In this document: one piece after another, positions 46,362-55,639 of the stretch
How the letters are laid out: the number at the start of each line of letters is the position of its first letter
Numbering within the stretch: position 1 is the stretch's first letter
Source: Cetobacterium somerae
GTDB taxonomy: Bacteria > Fusobacteriota > Fusobacteriia > Fusobacteriales > Fusobacteriaceae
Reading direction: 5' to 3'
Length of the DNA stretch: 64,000 nucleotides
Assembly (NCBI RefSeq): GCF_022430525.1
Contig: NZ_CP092520.1
Location: 1-64,000 of the forward strand
Notes under the pieces: model-generated
What the model saw: the letters and a program-made list of their open reading frames with translations, nothing else
Database searches by the model: none
What the model was told of the DNA's origin: nothing
Translations under genes and position numbers: made by a program

Positions 46362-47243
46362 TTATTTAAATTTTGTTTCTCCATCAAGAGTTAAGATAGC
46401 TCCGTATAAATCAGGTCTTCTATCTCTAAATAATCCCCAGAAAGCTCTATAATCATCAATAGCAGCTAAGTCTAATTCAGCTATTGCAAAACCTTCAGAA
46501 TCTCTGTCCATCTCTGAAATTTTAGCACCAGTGTGATCAGCAATGAAAGATGATCCATAGAATTTAACTCCTATCTCATCAACATGCTCTTGACCTGTTC
46601 TGTTAGCACAAACTAATGGAGTTAAGTTTGCACCTGCATGTCCTTGCATAACTCTTTGCCAATGGTCTTTTGTATCCATAGTAGGGTCACTAGGTTCTGA
46701 TCCAATAGCTGTAGGATAGAATAGGATTTCAGCTCCCATTAAAGCCATACATCTTGCTGATTCAGGGAACCATTGATCCCAACATATAGCAACACCAATT
46801 TTAGCATATTTAGTTTCCCAAACTTTAAAACCAGTATCTCCTATATTAAAATAGAATTTTTCTTGATACCCACTTACATCGTGAGGGATGTGACTTTTTC
46901 TATAAATTCCTAAAATCTCTCCATCAGCATCTATGATAGCTATTGAATTATATCTTGCACCATGTTTTCTCTCGTAAAAACTTATTGGAAGAACAACTTG
47001 TAATTCTTTTGCAACTTTTTTAAAATGATTAACTGCTGTATCTAATTCTAATTCTGTTGCAAATTGCATGTACTCAGCTTTTTCTTTTGCACAGAAGTAA
47101 ACTCTTTCAAATAATTCAGAAAGTAAAATTATTTGAGCTCCTTCAGCTGCTGCTGCTCTAACTTGTGTTTCTGCTTTTCTTATATTTTCATCAACATCCC
47201 ATCCTAGAGACATTTGAACTGCTGCTACTTTAACTTTTCTCAT
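46362..47243 (-). CDS. aguB: N-carbamoylputrescine amidase
   Basis: A 293-residue nitrilase-superfamily enzyme converting N-carbamoylputrescine to putrescine, CO2 and ammonia. The catalytic triad is visible: Glu in LLSELFERVYF, Lys in YRKSHIPHD, and Cys in VAICWDQWFPESARCMAL. The length and strong family signature (SGYQEKFYFNIGDTGFKVW) make the assignment secure. It is encoded just after aguA (19 bases) and completes that pathway. Ribosome binding site AAGGAGG. Confidence 0.93.
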   Translation of the reverse strand: MRKVKVAAVQMSLGWDVDENIRKAETQVRAAAAEGAQIILLSELFERVYFCAKEKAEYMQFATELELDTAVNHFKKVAKELQVVLPISFYERKHGARYNSIAIIDADGEILGIYRKSHIPHDVSGYQEKFYFNIGDTGFKVWETKYAKIGVAICWDQWFPESARCMALMGAEILFYPTAIGSEPSDPTMDTKDHWQRVMQGHAGANLTPLVCANRTGQEHVDEIGVKFYGSSFIADHTGAKISEMDRDSEGFAIAELDLAAIDDYRAFWGLFRDRRPDLYGAILTLDGETKFK

Positions 47244-47262
47244 ATAAATCTTCCTCCTTTAA

Positions 47263-48330
47263 CTAAAAACTTTTTCCATAAGGCATTTGTTGAGTTATAC
47301 AGTGAACACATCCACCACCAATAATGATAGGCATTCCATCTATAGGAACTACTTTTCTATCAGGGTAAGCTTTTTGAATAGCTTCTAATGCTTTTTTATC
47401 TGTTTCTTCAGCGTCTCCACCAAAAGTTGGAACAATAACTGCTCCAGTTACAGGTAAATAGTTTATATAACTTAATGTAAGAAGTTGACCATCATAATAT
47501 CTAATAGGAGGTTTTTCAATTTCAATAATTTCAAAAGGTAGTCCACTTGATCTATCTTTAAATTCTCTTAATATTTTCATATTTTCTTGGAAAATCTCGT
47601 AATCAGGGTCTTTTTCATCGTAACAAGCTTGAATTATAATAACTCCAGGTCTAACAAAACATGCTGTATTATCAACATGGCCATCAGTTAAATCTCCATA
47701 TAAACCAGATTTTAACCAGATAACTTGTTCACCACCTAAATATTCTTCTAATAAGTTAGTTACTTCCTCTTTTGTGAATCTAGAGTTTCTAGAACCAGTA
47801 AGTAAAGCAGATTCTGTTGTTAAAATAGTTCCTTGTCCATCTGAGTGGATTCCTCCACCTTCTAAAGCTAATGGAGAAGTAAATACTGGAACATCATAAA
47901 ATATTCCTAAATGATAAGGAACTTTACTATCGTTATAGTGTGTTTGATATTTTTCACCATAAGAAGTAAATCTCCATTTAACTGCTGCTACCTCTTGGTC
48001 ATCGTTTAGTAAAAAAGTGGGACCATTATCTCTAACCCACGAATCGTCTATTGGTAGACATAATACTTCTACTTTTTCTCCACACATTTCTTTAACTTCA
48101 TGTAGAAGTTCAGGAGGGGCAATCATAACTAACTCCTCAAATTCAGCAATAGCTTTTGCTACATTAGCATATCCTTTTCTAGCCGCTTCAATTCCATCAG
48201 GCCAAAGTGGAGTTCTACTATTTTTTCCATCTCTAACAGGCCATTGCATAAAAGTACGTCTTCTTTTTTCCCACTCTCCAGGCATTCTATAGCCAAGTTC
48301 TCTAGGTGTTTTACCACAAGTTCCAAACAT
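47263..48330 (-). CDS. aguA: Agmatine deiminase
   Basis: A 355-residue guanidinium-modifying enzyme turning agmatine into N-carbamoylputrescine and ammonia. It shows MPGEWEKRRRTFMQWP near the start, the catalytic DDSWVRDNGP and DGHVDNTACF, and the C-terminal nucleophile region GGGCVHCITQQMP with the reactive Cys. With aguB it forms the two-step agmatine catabolic pathway, which yields ammonia and consumes acid. It is preceded by GGAGG, and the intergenic region upstream (48331-48532) holds its promoter. Confidence 0.93.
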   Translation of the reverse strand: MFGTCGKTPRELGYRMPGEWEKRRRTFMQWPVRDGKNSRTPLWPDGIEAARKGYANVAKAIAEFEELVMIAPPELLHEVKEMCGEKVEVLCLPIDDSWVRDNGPTFLLNDDQEVAAVKWRFTSYGEKYQTHYNDSKVPYHLGIFYDVPVFTSPLALEGGGIHSDGQGTILTTESALLTGSRNSRFTKEEVTNLLEEYLGGEQVIWLKSGLYGDLTDGHVDNTACFVRPGVIIIQACYDEKDPDYEIFQENMKILREFKDRSSGLPFEIIEIEKPPIRYYDGQLLTLSYINYLPVTGAVIVPTFGGDAEETDKKALEAIQKAYPDRKVVPIDGMPIIIGGGCVHCITQQMPYGKSF

Positions 48331-48532
48331 AATACTAACCTCCTTGATAACGATATTGATTTAAAAATAAATCTAATTACCATAAATCACTTGCATTATT
48401 CATTTTATTTTTGGGATTTCTTTTTTATTTTGTGAAAAAAATTTATACTTATCCTTAAAAAGATACAAAATTTCAAGGAAAATGAGTTGGAAATCTGAAT
48501 ATTTAAATAAATAATAAATAGGAGAGATATAT

Positions 48533-49321
48533 ATGGATAATCTTAGGGAGGATTTAACAGTTATCAATGAAAATGACATTTTATATTTAGCAAGTTATGT
48601 AGGAAAATTGATACTGGAATCTGGTGGAGAAACCTATAGAGCAGAGGATATGGTAGATAAAATATGTAATCACTATGGTCTTGAATCAAATTCATTTGCA
48701 GTTTTATCTAGTATTTTAACAACAATAAGAGGAAGAGAAAGAAGATTTTTTACAAATATAGAGAAAATAAGGATGAGAACTATAAATGTAGAAAAAATTT
48801 CTAAATTAAGTTCTTTAGTAAGAGATATAGATAGTTATACTTTTAAAGAGTTTCTTGAAAAAGTAAAAGAGATTGATGATGAAAAAGCATATGGATTTCT
48901 TTATGTACTATTAGGAAATTGTATTGCAGCAGGAGCTTTTGCATATTATTTTGGTGGAGATAGGGGAAGTTGTATTGCTTCAGTTATTGGAGCTATTTCA
49001 ATATCATTTTTAGGCTATTTTGCTGCAAAGCTAATGATAAATAAATTCTTCTTGAATTTAGTAGGAGGTATGGTTTGCTCTTTCTCAGCTTACATATGTT
49101 TTTTGTTTGGGATAATTCCTGAGATTTCAGTGACAATAATTTCAACATTAATGCTATTGGTTCCTGGAATTGCTTTTACAAACTCTATTAGAGATTTGAT
49201 AACAGGAGATTTAGTTTCAGGAATTGCAAGAGGGGTGGAAGCCTTTATGGTAGGAACTGCTTTAGCAATAGGATCTGGAATAACTTTATCCATTATAAAA
49301 ACACTAGGAGGATTACTATGA
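48533..49321 (+). CDS. ThrE-type exporter, larger subunit (YjjP-like)
   Basis: A 262-residue membrane protein: a cytosolic N-terminal domain (residues 1-115, with GKLILESGGETYRAEDMV) and about five hydrophobic helices (residues 120-262). This is the N-terminal half of ThrE, encoded separately in many bacteria as YjjP. It exports threonine, serine or dicarboxylates such as succinate. It overlaps the following YjjB-like gene by 4 bases (ATGA), so the two halves are translated together. Ribosome binding site TAGGAGAG. Confidence 0.85.
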   Translation: MDNLREDLTVINENDILYLASYVGKLILESGGETYRAEDMVDKICNHYGLESNSFAVLSSILTTIRGRERRFFTNIEKIRMRTINVEKISKLSSLVRDIDSYTFKEFLEKVKEIDDEKAYGFLYVLLGNCIAAGAFAYYFGGDRGSCIASVIGAISISFLGYFAAKLMINKFFLNLVGGMVCSFSAYICFLFGIIPEISVTIISTLMLLVPGIAFTNSIRDLITGDLVSGIARGVEAFMVGTALAIGSGITLSIIKTLGGLL

Positions 49322-49773
49322 GGGTAATAATAATTCAGGTTATATCATCAATTGTTGCAACCTATGGTTTTGGGATAATATTTAATGTGAAAGGAATGAA
49401 AAATTTATATGGTAGTTTTGGTGCTGGAATAGGCTGGTTAGTGTATAGCTTATTGAGTGAAAAAGGTTTTACATATTTCATATCTTATACAGCAGCATCT
49501 TCAACTATAACAATATATTCTGAAATTTTATCGAGAAGATTAAAGGTACCAACAGTTTCATTTTTATATCCATGTATGATTCCTTTAGTTCCAGGTGGAG
49601 GAATATATTATACGATGTACTATATAGTACAGGATAGTATATCTAAAGCAGTAGAAAAAGGAATAGAAACATTTATTATATCGGGATCAATTGCCATTGG
49701 AATTCTAACAGTCTCAACATTTTCACAAATTTATTATTATATAGTAAAGAAAAAAGCAAAAGAAAATTTATAA
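49318..49773 (+). CDS. ThrE-type exporter, smaller subunit (YjjB-like)
   Basis: A 151-residue protein with four to five membrane helices, including FLYPCMIPLVPGGGIYYTMYYI (about residues 82-103). This is the conserved proline/glycine loop of the YjjB half of ThrE. It starts inside the stop codon region of the larger subunit. The pair forms a complete exporter. It is followed 12 bases later by the ClC gene. Confidence 0.87.
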   Translation: MRVIIIQVISSIVATYGFGIIFNVKGMKNLYGSFGAGIGWLVYSLLSEKGFTYFISYTAASSTITIYSEILSRRLKVPTVSFLYPCMIPLVPGGGIYYTMYYIVQDSISKAVEKGIETFIISGSIAIGILTVSTFSQIYYYIVKKKAKENL

Positions 49774-49785
49774 AAGGAGTTTATT

Positions 49786-51297
49786 ATGGGGATTTTAAAA
49801 GTTTATATATTAGCTATTTTAACTGGATTTGTAACAGGTCTTATAACAATACCCTATAGATGGATGATAGAAAAATCAAGTTATATAAGAGATATGATTT
49901 TTAATTTGAACAATCCATTATACTACTTAATTTTAGGGTTTATTGGAATATATATTATAGGTATTTTAATAAGTAAGATGGTAGAGGATAGTCCACTGAT
50001 TACAGGAAGTGGTATTCCTCAAGCAAGAGCACAAATTTACGGAAGAATAAAAGTAAAGAATCCAATAAAAAATTTAGTTTTTAAATTCTTAGGTGGTGTT
50101 TCTGGAATTTCAGCAGGATATTCACTTGGAAGAGAAGGTCCTTCGGTACAAATGGGAGCACTTATTGGAGAAACGGTGTCTCAAGTATTTAAAGTAGATC
50201 CCGTTGAGAGAAAATATTTAATAATGAGTGGAGCAGGTGCAGGATTATCATCAGCCTTTACAGCACCATTAGCTTCCGCAATTTTTATAGCTGAAGAGTT
50301 ACAAAAATATTTTAATTCAAGACTAACAATTTTTTCTTTTTTAGGTTCGATAGTTTCAGGATATATGGCGGCTAAGTTTTTTGTAAAAAATGATTATCTA
50401 GATATAGTTGTAAACTATCCACAAAACTTAAACTATTTTGAATATTTCTATATTTGTATAGCTTTTGCAATATTTATAAGTTTAGTAGGTAAAAGTTTTT
50501 CTTTTCTTTTAATTTATTTTCAAAAATTAAATAGGAAAATAAAATTATCAAAGTATATTAAAGTATTTTTTTATACATTAATGGTTATAGTAATTGGAAT
50601 TTTTTATAAAGATTTAACTGCTGGTGGAGAAAGCTTTTTAATAAGAGAGGGAATGGTTAATGACCTTTCTATTGGTGCTTTAATATTTTTTATAATTTTA
50701 AAATTACTATTTACAACACTATCTTATTCTACTGGATTTCCTGGTGGTATATTTTTACCTCTTTTAGTGATTGGAGGATTATCAGGAAAATTGTTTGGAT
50801 TAATTTTGTTATATTTTAATTTAATTGATATTAATAATTTGGGAGTATTTATATTTTTAGGAATGGCTTCAGCCTTTGTAGTAGTAGTTAGATCACCAGC
50901 TACAGGAATTATTTTAATATTAGAAATGACATGGGATTTTACACTTCTTCCAAGTATGGTTATTGTAGCTGGATTAGCATATACAGTTAGTAATCTATTA
51001 AAGGTAGAACCAATATATGATTTATTATATAAACCTTTAATTGAGAATGACAATAATAATGAAATTGTAGATTTAGTTTTTGAAGTGGGAAGCGAATCAT
51101 ATTTAATAGGAGAAGAGATTGGAAAAATAGATTTGCCAGGAGATCTTAAAATAAAAGCTATCGAAAGAAGAGGAGAAATTATAAAAATTGATGATACAAC
51201 TACAATAGAGAAAAATGACATAATAGGAGTCCCAACTAAGAAAAGAGATATTGAAAAATTTTATGATTCTTTGAGATCTTTAGCTCAAGAAAATTAG
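49786..51297 (+). CDS. ClC-family chloride/proton exchanger with C-terminal RCK_C/TrkA-C domain
   Basis: A 503-residue ClC protein. The filter motifs are GSGIPQ (about residues 69-74), GREGPSVQMG (external gating Glu) and GFPGGIFLP. FIAEELQKYF carries the inner Glu pair characteristic of H+-coupled exchangers, so this should be a 2 Cl-/H+ antiporter and not a channel. A soluble extension (residues 420-503) resembles a TrkA-C regulatory domain. It is in the plus-strand group with a GadC-like antiporter and glutaminase, where it could dissipate the charge built up by amino acid exchange in acid. Confidence 0.9.
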   Translation: MGILKVYILAILTGFVTGLITIPYRWMIEKSSYIRDMIFNLNNPLYYLILGFIGIYIIGILISKMVEDSPLITGSGIPQARAQIYGRIKVKNPIKNLVFKFLGGVSGISAGYSLGREGPSVQMGALIGETVSQVFKVDPVERKYLIMSGAGAGLSSAFTAPLASAIFIAEELQKYFNSRLTIFSFLGSIVSGYMAAKFFVKNDYLDIVVNYPQNLNYFEYFYICIAFAIFISLVGKSFSFLLIYFQKLNRKIKLSKYIKVFFYTLMVIVIGIFYKDLTAGGESFLIREGMVNDLSIGALIFFIILKLLFTTLSYSTGFPGGIFLPLLVIGGLSGKLFGLILLYFNLIDINNLGVFIFLGMASAFVVVVRSPATGIILILEMTWDFTLLPSMVIVAGLAYTVSNLLKVEPIYDLLYKPLIENDNNNEIVDLVFEVGSESYLIGEEIGKIDLPGDLKIKAIERRGEIIKIDDTTTIEKNDIIGVPTKKRDIEKFYDSLRSLAQEN

Positions 51298-51398
51298 AAA
51301 AAAATAAAACTAAAAAAGATATAACTTTTTAAGAAGGAAATGTTCTTCTAAAAGTGAACAATAGAGTGACAATAATAAAAAATATTTTATAGGAGGGT

Positions 51399-53042
51399 TT
51401 GATTATGGCTACTAACACTAGTACAACTAACAAACAGTTGACACTATTTGGATTCTTCACAATAACAGCCTCAATGGTTATGGCTGTTTATGAATATCCG
51501 AGTTTTGCAACTTCAGGATTTTCATTACTTTTCTTCTTACTATTTGGAGGATTATTTTGGTTTATTCCAGTAGCACTTTGTGCAGCTGAAATGGCAACAA
51601 TTCCAGGATGGGAAACAGGTGGGGTTTTCACTTGGGTTTCTGAATCTTTAGGTGAGCGTTGGGGATTTGCGGCAATATTCTATCAGTTTTTTGAAATAAC
51701 AGTAGGTTATATTCCAATGCTTTACTTTATTAATGGTTCATTATCGTACCTATTTGATTGGCCAGGATTAAATGTAAATCCACATCTAAAATTAATTTCA
51801 ATTTTAATTGTATTTTGGATTTTAACATTCTCACAATTAGGTGGAACTAAATACACAGCTAAAATAGCAAGAATTGGATTCATATTTGGTATTGTAATTC
51901 CTGCAATAATCTTAATTGGTTTAGCAATAGCTTACGTTGTGGCTGGAAATCCAGTACATATGGAAGTTAGCTGGAATTCATTCTTCCCAGATTTTACTAA
52001 TGTAAACTCATTGGTTATATTGGTATCATTTATCTTGAGTTATATGGGGGTAGAAGCATCAGCTTCCCATGCTAACGAGATGGCTAATCCTAAAAAACAA
52101 TACCCAATAGCTGTATTTATGTTAGTTATCATAGCTATCGTTATAAGTTCTGCAGGTGGATTATCAATAGCTACAGTAATTCCAGTAAATGAGATAAACT
52201 TAAGTGCAGGAGTTAACCAAACTTTTGCGATATTAATTAATCACTATGGAAGTCATTTAGATTGGATTGTTAGAATTATAGCAGCATTTATTGGACTTGG
52301 AGTTTTAGCTGAAGTAAGTGCATGGATAGTTGGACCATCAAGAGCTATGTATGTTGCAGCACAAAAGGGTATTTTACCTCCAGTGTTTAAAAAAGTTAAT
52401 AAAAACGATGTACCAGTTCCTTTAGTAATGTTCCAAGGAGTTATCGTAACTATTTGGGCGATTGTTTTAACACTAGGTGGTGGAGGAAACAACATGTCCT
52501 TCATGACAGCTATGTCTTTAACAGTTGTTATTTACTTAATGACATACTTCCTATTATTTATAGGTTATTTAACATTAGTTTTAAAAAGAAAAACAACAGA
52601 TGCTCAAGCTGGATATCAAATTCCAGGTGGAGTTGTATTTAAATGTATTGTTGGTGCAATTGGATTCTTAACATCACTATTTGCATTTATTATATCATTC
52701 TTCCCACCAGATAATATTCCAGGTGGAAACACTGGGGAGTATGAAACTATTTTAACAGTAGGATTTATAGTAGTTTTAGTTCTTCCATTTATAATATATG
52801 AGTTTAGAGATAAAAGAAATGCAGTTGCAATAGATCCAACAAGAATCACAACAGAAAATGCTCCTGAGCACCACTTCTTTGGACATCCTAAAGCAAGAGG
52901 AGAGTTCCATATTACTCCTCATCCAGATGATGTTATGAATCAAGATGTAGAGCCTAAAAAAGTTGATGATCAGAAACAAGTTGAAGAAAAAAAAGAGGTT
53001 GAAACTAAACCAGAATCTAATGAAGAAAAAGAACAAAAATAA
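51399..53042 (+). CDS. gadC: GadC-like glutamate/gamma-aminobutyrate-type antiporter
   Basis: A 547-residue APC-fold antiporter with about twelve membrane helices, starting with the FFTITASMVMAVYEYPSFATSG stretch found in GadC proteins. After helix 12 (near residue 465) it has an extended, charged tail (residues 470-547, Lys/Glu/Gln-rich) like the C-plug that closes GadC at neutral pH. There is no glutamate decarboxylase gadB in the window. The gene runs together with glutaminase, so it may exchange glutamine for glutamate. Ribosome binding site TAGGAGGG. Confidence 0.85.
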   Translation: MIMATNTSTTNKQLTLFGFFTITASMVMAVYEYPSFATSGFSLLFFLLFGGLFWFIPVALCAAEMATIPGWETGGVFTWVSESLGERWGFAAIFYQFFEITVGYIPMLYFINGSLSYLFDWPGLNVNPHLKLISILIVFWILTFSQLGGTKYTAKIARIGFIFGIVIPAIILIGLAIAYVVAGNPVHMEVSWNSFFPDFTNVNSLVILVSFILSYMGVEASASHANEMANPKKQYPIAVFMLVIIAIVISSAGGLSIATVIPVNEINLSAGVNQTFAILINHYGSHLDWIVRIIAAFIGLGVLAEVSAWIVGPSRAMYVAAQKGILPPVFKKVNKNDVPVPLVMFQGVIVTIWAIVLTLGGGGNNMSFMTAMSLTVVIYLMTYFLLFIGYLTLVLKRKTTDAQAGYQIPGGVVFKCIVGAIGFLTSLFAFIISFFPPDNIPGGNTGEYETILTVGFIVVLVLPFIIYEFRDKRNAVAIDPTRITTENAPEHHFFGHPKARGEFHITPHPDDVMNQDVEPKKVDDQKQVEEKKEVETKPESNEEKEQK

Positions 53043-53068
53043 AAGTTCTTAGACATGGAGGCAAAAAA

Positions 53069-53989
53069 ATGAATCAAGATGTATTAAGTAAAATAGTAGA
53101 AAACAATAAAGGTTTAATATCTCAAGGAGCTGTAGCAACATATATCCCAGAGTTAGCTAAAGTAAGTAAAGATTACTTAGGTGCAGTTATTGCATTTCCA
53201 GATGGAACTATGTTATCAGCAGGAGATACAAAAGTTAGATTTGCTATAGAAAGTATATCTAAAACAGTTGTTTTAGCTTTAGCTCTATTAGATAATGGAG
53301 AGGAAGAAGTATTTAAACACGTTCATAAAGAGCCTTCAGGAGATGCTTTTAACTCAATAAAAAAATTAGAAACAGAACCTGATCACTTACCAAGAAATCC
53401 CTTTATAAATGCAGGAGCTATTATGACAGCTTCTCTAATAAAAGGAAAAGATCCAGTAGATAAATTTAATAGAATTTTAGAATTTATGAAGAAAATAAGT
53501 GAAGATGATTCTTTAGAATTAGCTACAGATATTTATTTAAGTGAAAAAGCTACTGGAGATACAAACAGAGGTTTAGCTTACTATATGAAAGGACAGGGAG
53601 TTTTAAGTGGAGATGTAGAAGAGATTCTAGATGTTTATTTTAAGCAATGTTCAATATATGTAACTACAGAAAGTTTAGCTAAAATTGCAAGATTCTTTGC
53701 AAATGGTGGAGTTTTATCAAATGGAGAGAGAGTTATTCCTAAAAAATATGCACAAATAGTTAGTGGTTTAATTGCTACTTGTGGAATGTATGATCAAAGT
53801 GGAGAATATCTTGATAACATTGGAATTCCTGGAAAATCAGGAGTTGGTGGAGGTATAATTTCTCCAGTATCAAGTAAAAAAATAGGTGTAGCAGTATTTG
53901 GACCAGCTTTAGATGCTGAGGGAAATAGTGTTGCAGGTATGGGAATAATGAAAGATATCTCAAAAGAGATGGAACTAGACATGTTTTAA
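53069..53989 (+). CDS. glsA: Glutaminase (GlsA)
   Basis: A 306-residue serine-dependent beta-lactamase-fold enzyme hydrolysing glutamine to glutamate and ammonia. The Ser-x-x-Lys catalytic motif is in ESISKTVVLA (about residues 65-75), with further signatures PFINAGAIMTASL, EKATGDTNRGLAYYMKG and GIPGKSGVGGGIIS (C-terminal). Ammonia released here takes up a proton. It follows the GadC-like gene at 26 bases and precedes a terminator. It thus looks like a two-gene unit of glutamine uptake and deamidation. Confidence 0.93.
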   Translation: MNQDVLSKIVENNKGLISQGAVATYIPELAKVSKDYLGAVIAFPDGTMLSAGDTKVRFAIESISKTVVLALALLDNGEEEVFKHVHKEPSGDAFNSIKKLETEPDHLPRNPFINAGAIMTASLIKGKDPVDKFNRILEFMKKISEDDSLELATDIYLSEKATGDTNRGLAYYMKGQGVLSGDVEEILDVYFKQCSIYVTTESLAKIARFFANGGVLSNGERVIPKKYAQIVSGLIATCGMYDQSGEYLDNIGIPGKSGVGGGIISPVSSKKIGVAVFGPALDAEGNSVAGMGIMKDISKEMELDMF

Positions 53990-53995
53990 AAAACT

Positions 53996-54025
53996 AAAAA
54001 GGTCTCTTAATTAAGAGACCTTTTT
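53996..54025 (+). terminator. Terminator after glutaminase
   Basis: AAAAAGGTCTCTTAA (53996-54010) and its exact complement (54011-54025) form a 30-base palindrome ending in T5. Because the centre must open as a loop, the effective stem is about 13 bp. Confidence 0.8.
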
Positions 54026-54044
54026 AAAATAGGAGGTATTCTGT

Positions 54045-55253
54045 ATGTTTCAAGGTGTAATACATGGAAATGTAGCCTTTATGGTAATAGCAACAGTATT
54101 AGTGTTTTTTATGACTCCAGGATTAGCATTTTTTTACGGAGGATTAGTAGAGAAAAAACATTCCCTAACTTTAATGTTACAAATTTTTATATCAATTGGA
54201 GTTGTAACTTTAATGTGGATTTTTGGAGGATTTAGTTTAGTATTTGGAAATACAATAGGAGGAATAATTGGAGATCCATTCCAATTTATGAATTTTAAAG
54301 ATATAATTTTTCAAGTCAACACTAAGTATGGATTAACAATTCCATTTTTAATGTTTTTTATGTATCAATTAATGTTCGCAATAATAACTTTACCGTTAAT
54401 GACAGGATCTATAGTTAATAGAATAACTATGGGAGCTTGGTTAAAGTATCTTGTTATTTGGATGATTTTAGTTTATTTCCCTGTAGCTCATTGGGTATGG
54501 GGACAAGGATTTTTAGCTAAAATGGGATTTGTAGATTTTGCAGGAGGTACTGTAATCCACGTTTCAGCAGCTTTTTCAGGATTAGGAGCTCTTTGGGTTC
54601 TTGGGAAAAGAAAAGTTATAACTGGAAAAGGACCTTTTAATATGGGACTTGTGGCAGTTGGAGCTGGGATACTTATGTTTGGGTGGTTTGGATTCAACGC
54701 AGGAGGAACTTTGGCAGCTGCAGGAACAACAGCGATTGTATTTACAAATACTGGTGTAGCTTGTGCAAGTGGTATGATTGTATGGGCAATAATGTCATAT
54801 TCTGAAAAGAAAAAGTTTTCATTTTTAGATCCTTTAGTTGGAGCTGTTGCAGGACTTGCAACAATAACACCAGCATCAGGTTATGTAACACCACCATCTG
54901 CATTATTAATAGGAGCATTAGCAGGAATTGTATGTTTCTATGCAATAAAAATACCAAGAAAAATGCAATGGGATGATGCTCTAGATGTATGGGGTGTTCA
55001 TGGTGTTGGAGGATTTATGGGAACTGTATTGATTGGACTTTTAGCAAATGGAATGGTAAATGAAGTTTCAGCTAGTTCTCATCAATTATGGATTCAATTA
55101 TTTGGAGCAGCATTAGTAGGAGTATATTCTATAGTTGTTTCATATTTAATAATGAAATTTTTAGATAAAACTTCAAATATTAGAGTAACAAAAGAGCAGA
55201 TTGAAAAAGGATTAGATGAAAGTTTATTAAATGAAAAATATAGTGATGACTAA
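54045..55253 (+). CDS. amtB: Ammonium channel AmtB
   Basis: A 402-residue Amt-family channel with eleven membrane helices. The pore His pair sits in GGTVIHVSAAFSGL (about residue 168) and DVWGVHGVGGFMGT (about residue 318), and the TPGLAFFYGGLVEKKHSL start is standard. No glnK accompanies it, which is unusual for nitrogen-limited uptake. Placed after glutaminase, it could let ammonia out. The short cytosolic tail (residues 380-402) is charged. Ribosome binding site TAGGAGG. Confidence 0.92.
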   Translation: MFQGVIHGNVAFMVIATVLVFFMTPGLAFFYGGLVEKKHSLTLMLQIFISIGVVTLMWIFGGFSLVFGNTIGGIIGDPFQFMNFKDIIFQVNTKYGLTIPFLMFFMYQLMFAIITLPLMTGSIVNRITMGAWLKYLVIWMILVYFPVAHWVWGQGFLAKMGFVDFAGGTVIHVSAAFSGLGALWVLGKRKVITGKGPFNMGLVAVGAGILMFGWFGFNAGGTLAAAGTTAIVFTNTGVACASGMIVWAIMSYSEKKKFSFLDPLVGAVAGLATITPASGYVTPPSALLIGALAGIVCFYAIKIPRKMQWDDALDVWGVHGVGGFMGTVLIGLLANGMVNEVSASSHQLWIQLFGAALVGVYSIVVSYLIMKFLDKTSNIRVTKEQIEKGLDESLLNEKYSDD

Positions 55254-55291
55254 AAAAAGCTCTAAGTGATTAATTCACTTAGAGCTTTTTT
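55254..55291. terminator. Bidirectional terminator after amtB
   Basis: AAAAAGCTCTAAGTGA (55254-55269) pairs with TCACTTAGAGCTTTTT (55275-55290) around the loop TTAAT. It serves amtB and the DUF1622-type gene ending on the other strand at 55290. Confidence 0.85.
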
Positions 55292-55625
55292 ATTTATGTT
55301 TTTCTATTTCCCAACTCATAATAGTTCTAATAATAACTATTAGAAGCACTAGCACAATATTTTGCAAATCTCTTAAAATAATAGTATCAACAATATCAGC
55401 AATGATTAAAAATTGAAGACCTACTAAAATGTACTTATCAAAAGTTTCTCTCATTATTTTATTGAAACTAAGAGCTTCTTTATTTGTAAATAGGATTTTA
55501 ACACTTTTTAAAAACCCAAAGCAGATAACTCCTATAGACAAAGCTGTAAAAAAGAAAGCTAACCAGTGCAATAAAATTTTAAAAGAATCCATAATATAGT
55601 GTTCAAAAGTAAGCATAAAATCCAC
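55290..55625 (-). CDS. Small membrane protein (DUF1622-type)
   Basis: A 111-residue protein with three hydrophobic segments (about residues 14-42, 66-84 and 86-102) in the pattern IADIVDTIILRD followed by a membrane helix and a basic end. This is typical of DUF1622 proteins. The function of that family is unknown; a transport or membrane-stabilising role has been suggested only by topology. It lies just downstream of the dehydrogenase gene (14 bases between its start and that gene's stop) and is probably cotranscribed with it. Confidence 0.75.
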   Translation of the reverse strand: MDFMLTFEHYIMDSFKILLHWLAFFFTALSIGVICFGFLKSVKILFTNKEALSFNKIMRETFDKYILVGLQFLIIADIVDTIILRDLQNIVLVLLIVIIRTIMSWEIEKHK

Positions 55626-55639
55626 CCCTTAATAAAAAA

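Noticed and set aside
50724-51221. 165-residue minus-strand frame within the ClC gene
   Set aside because: Ser/Ile/Pro-rich mirror frame with no start signal, opposite a gene with all ClC motifs.
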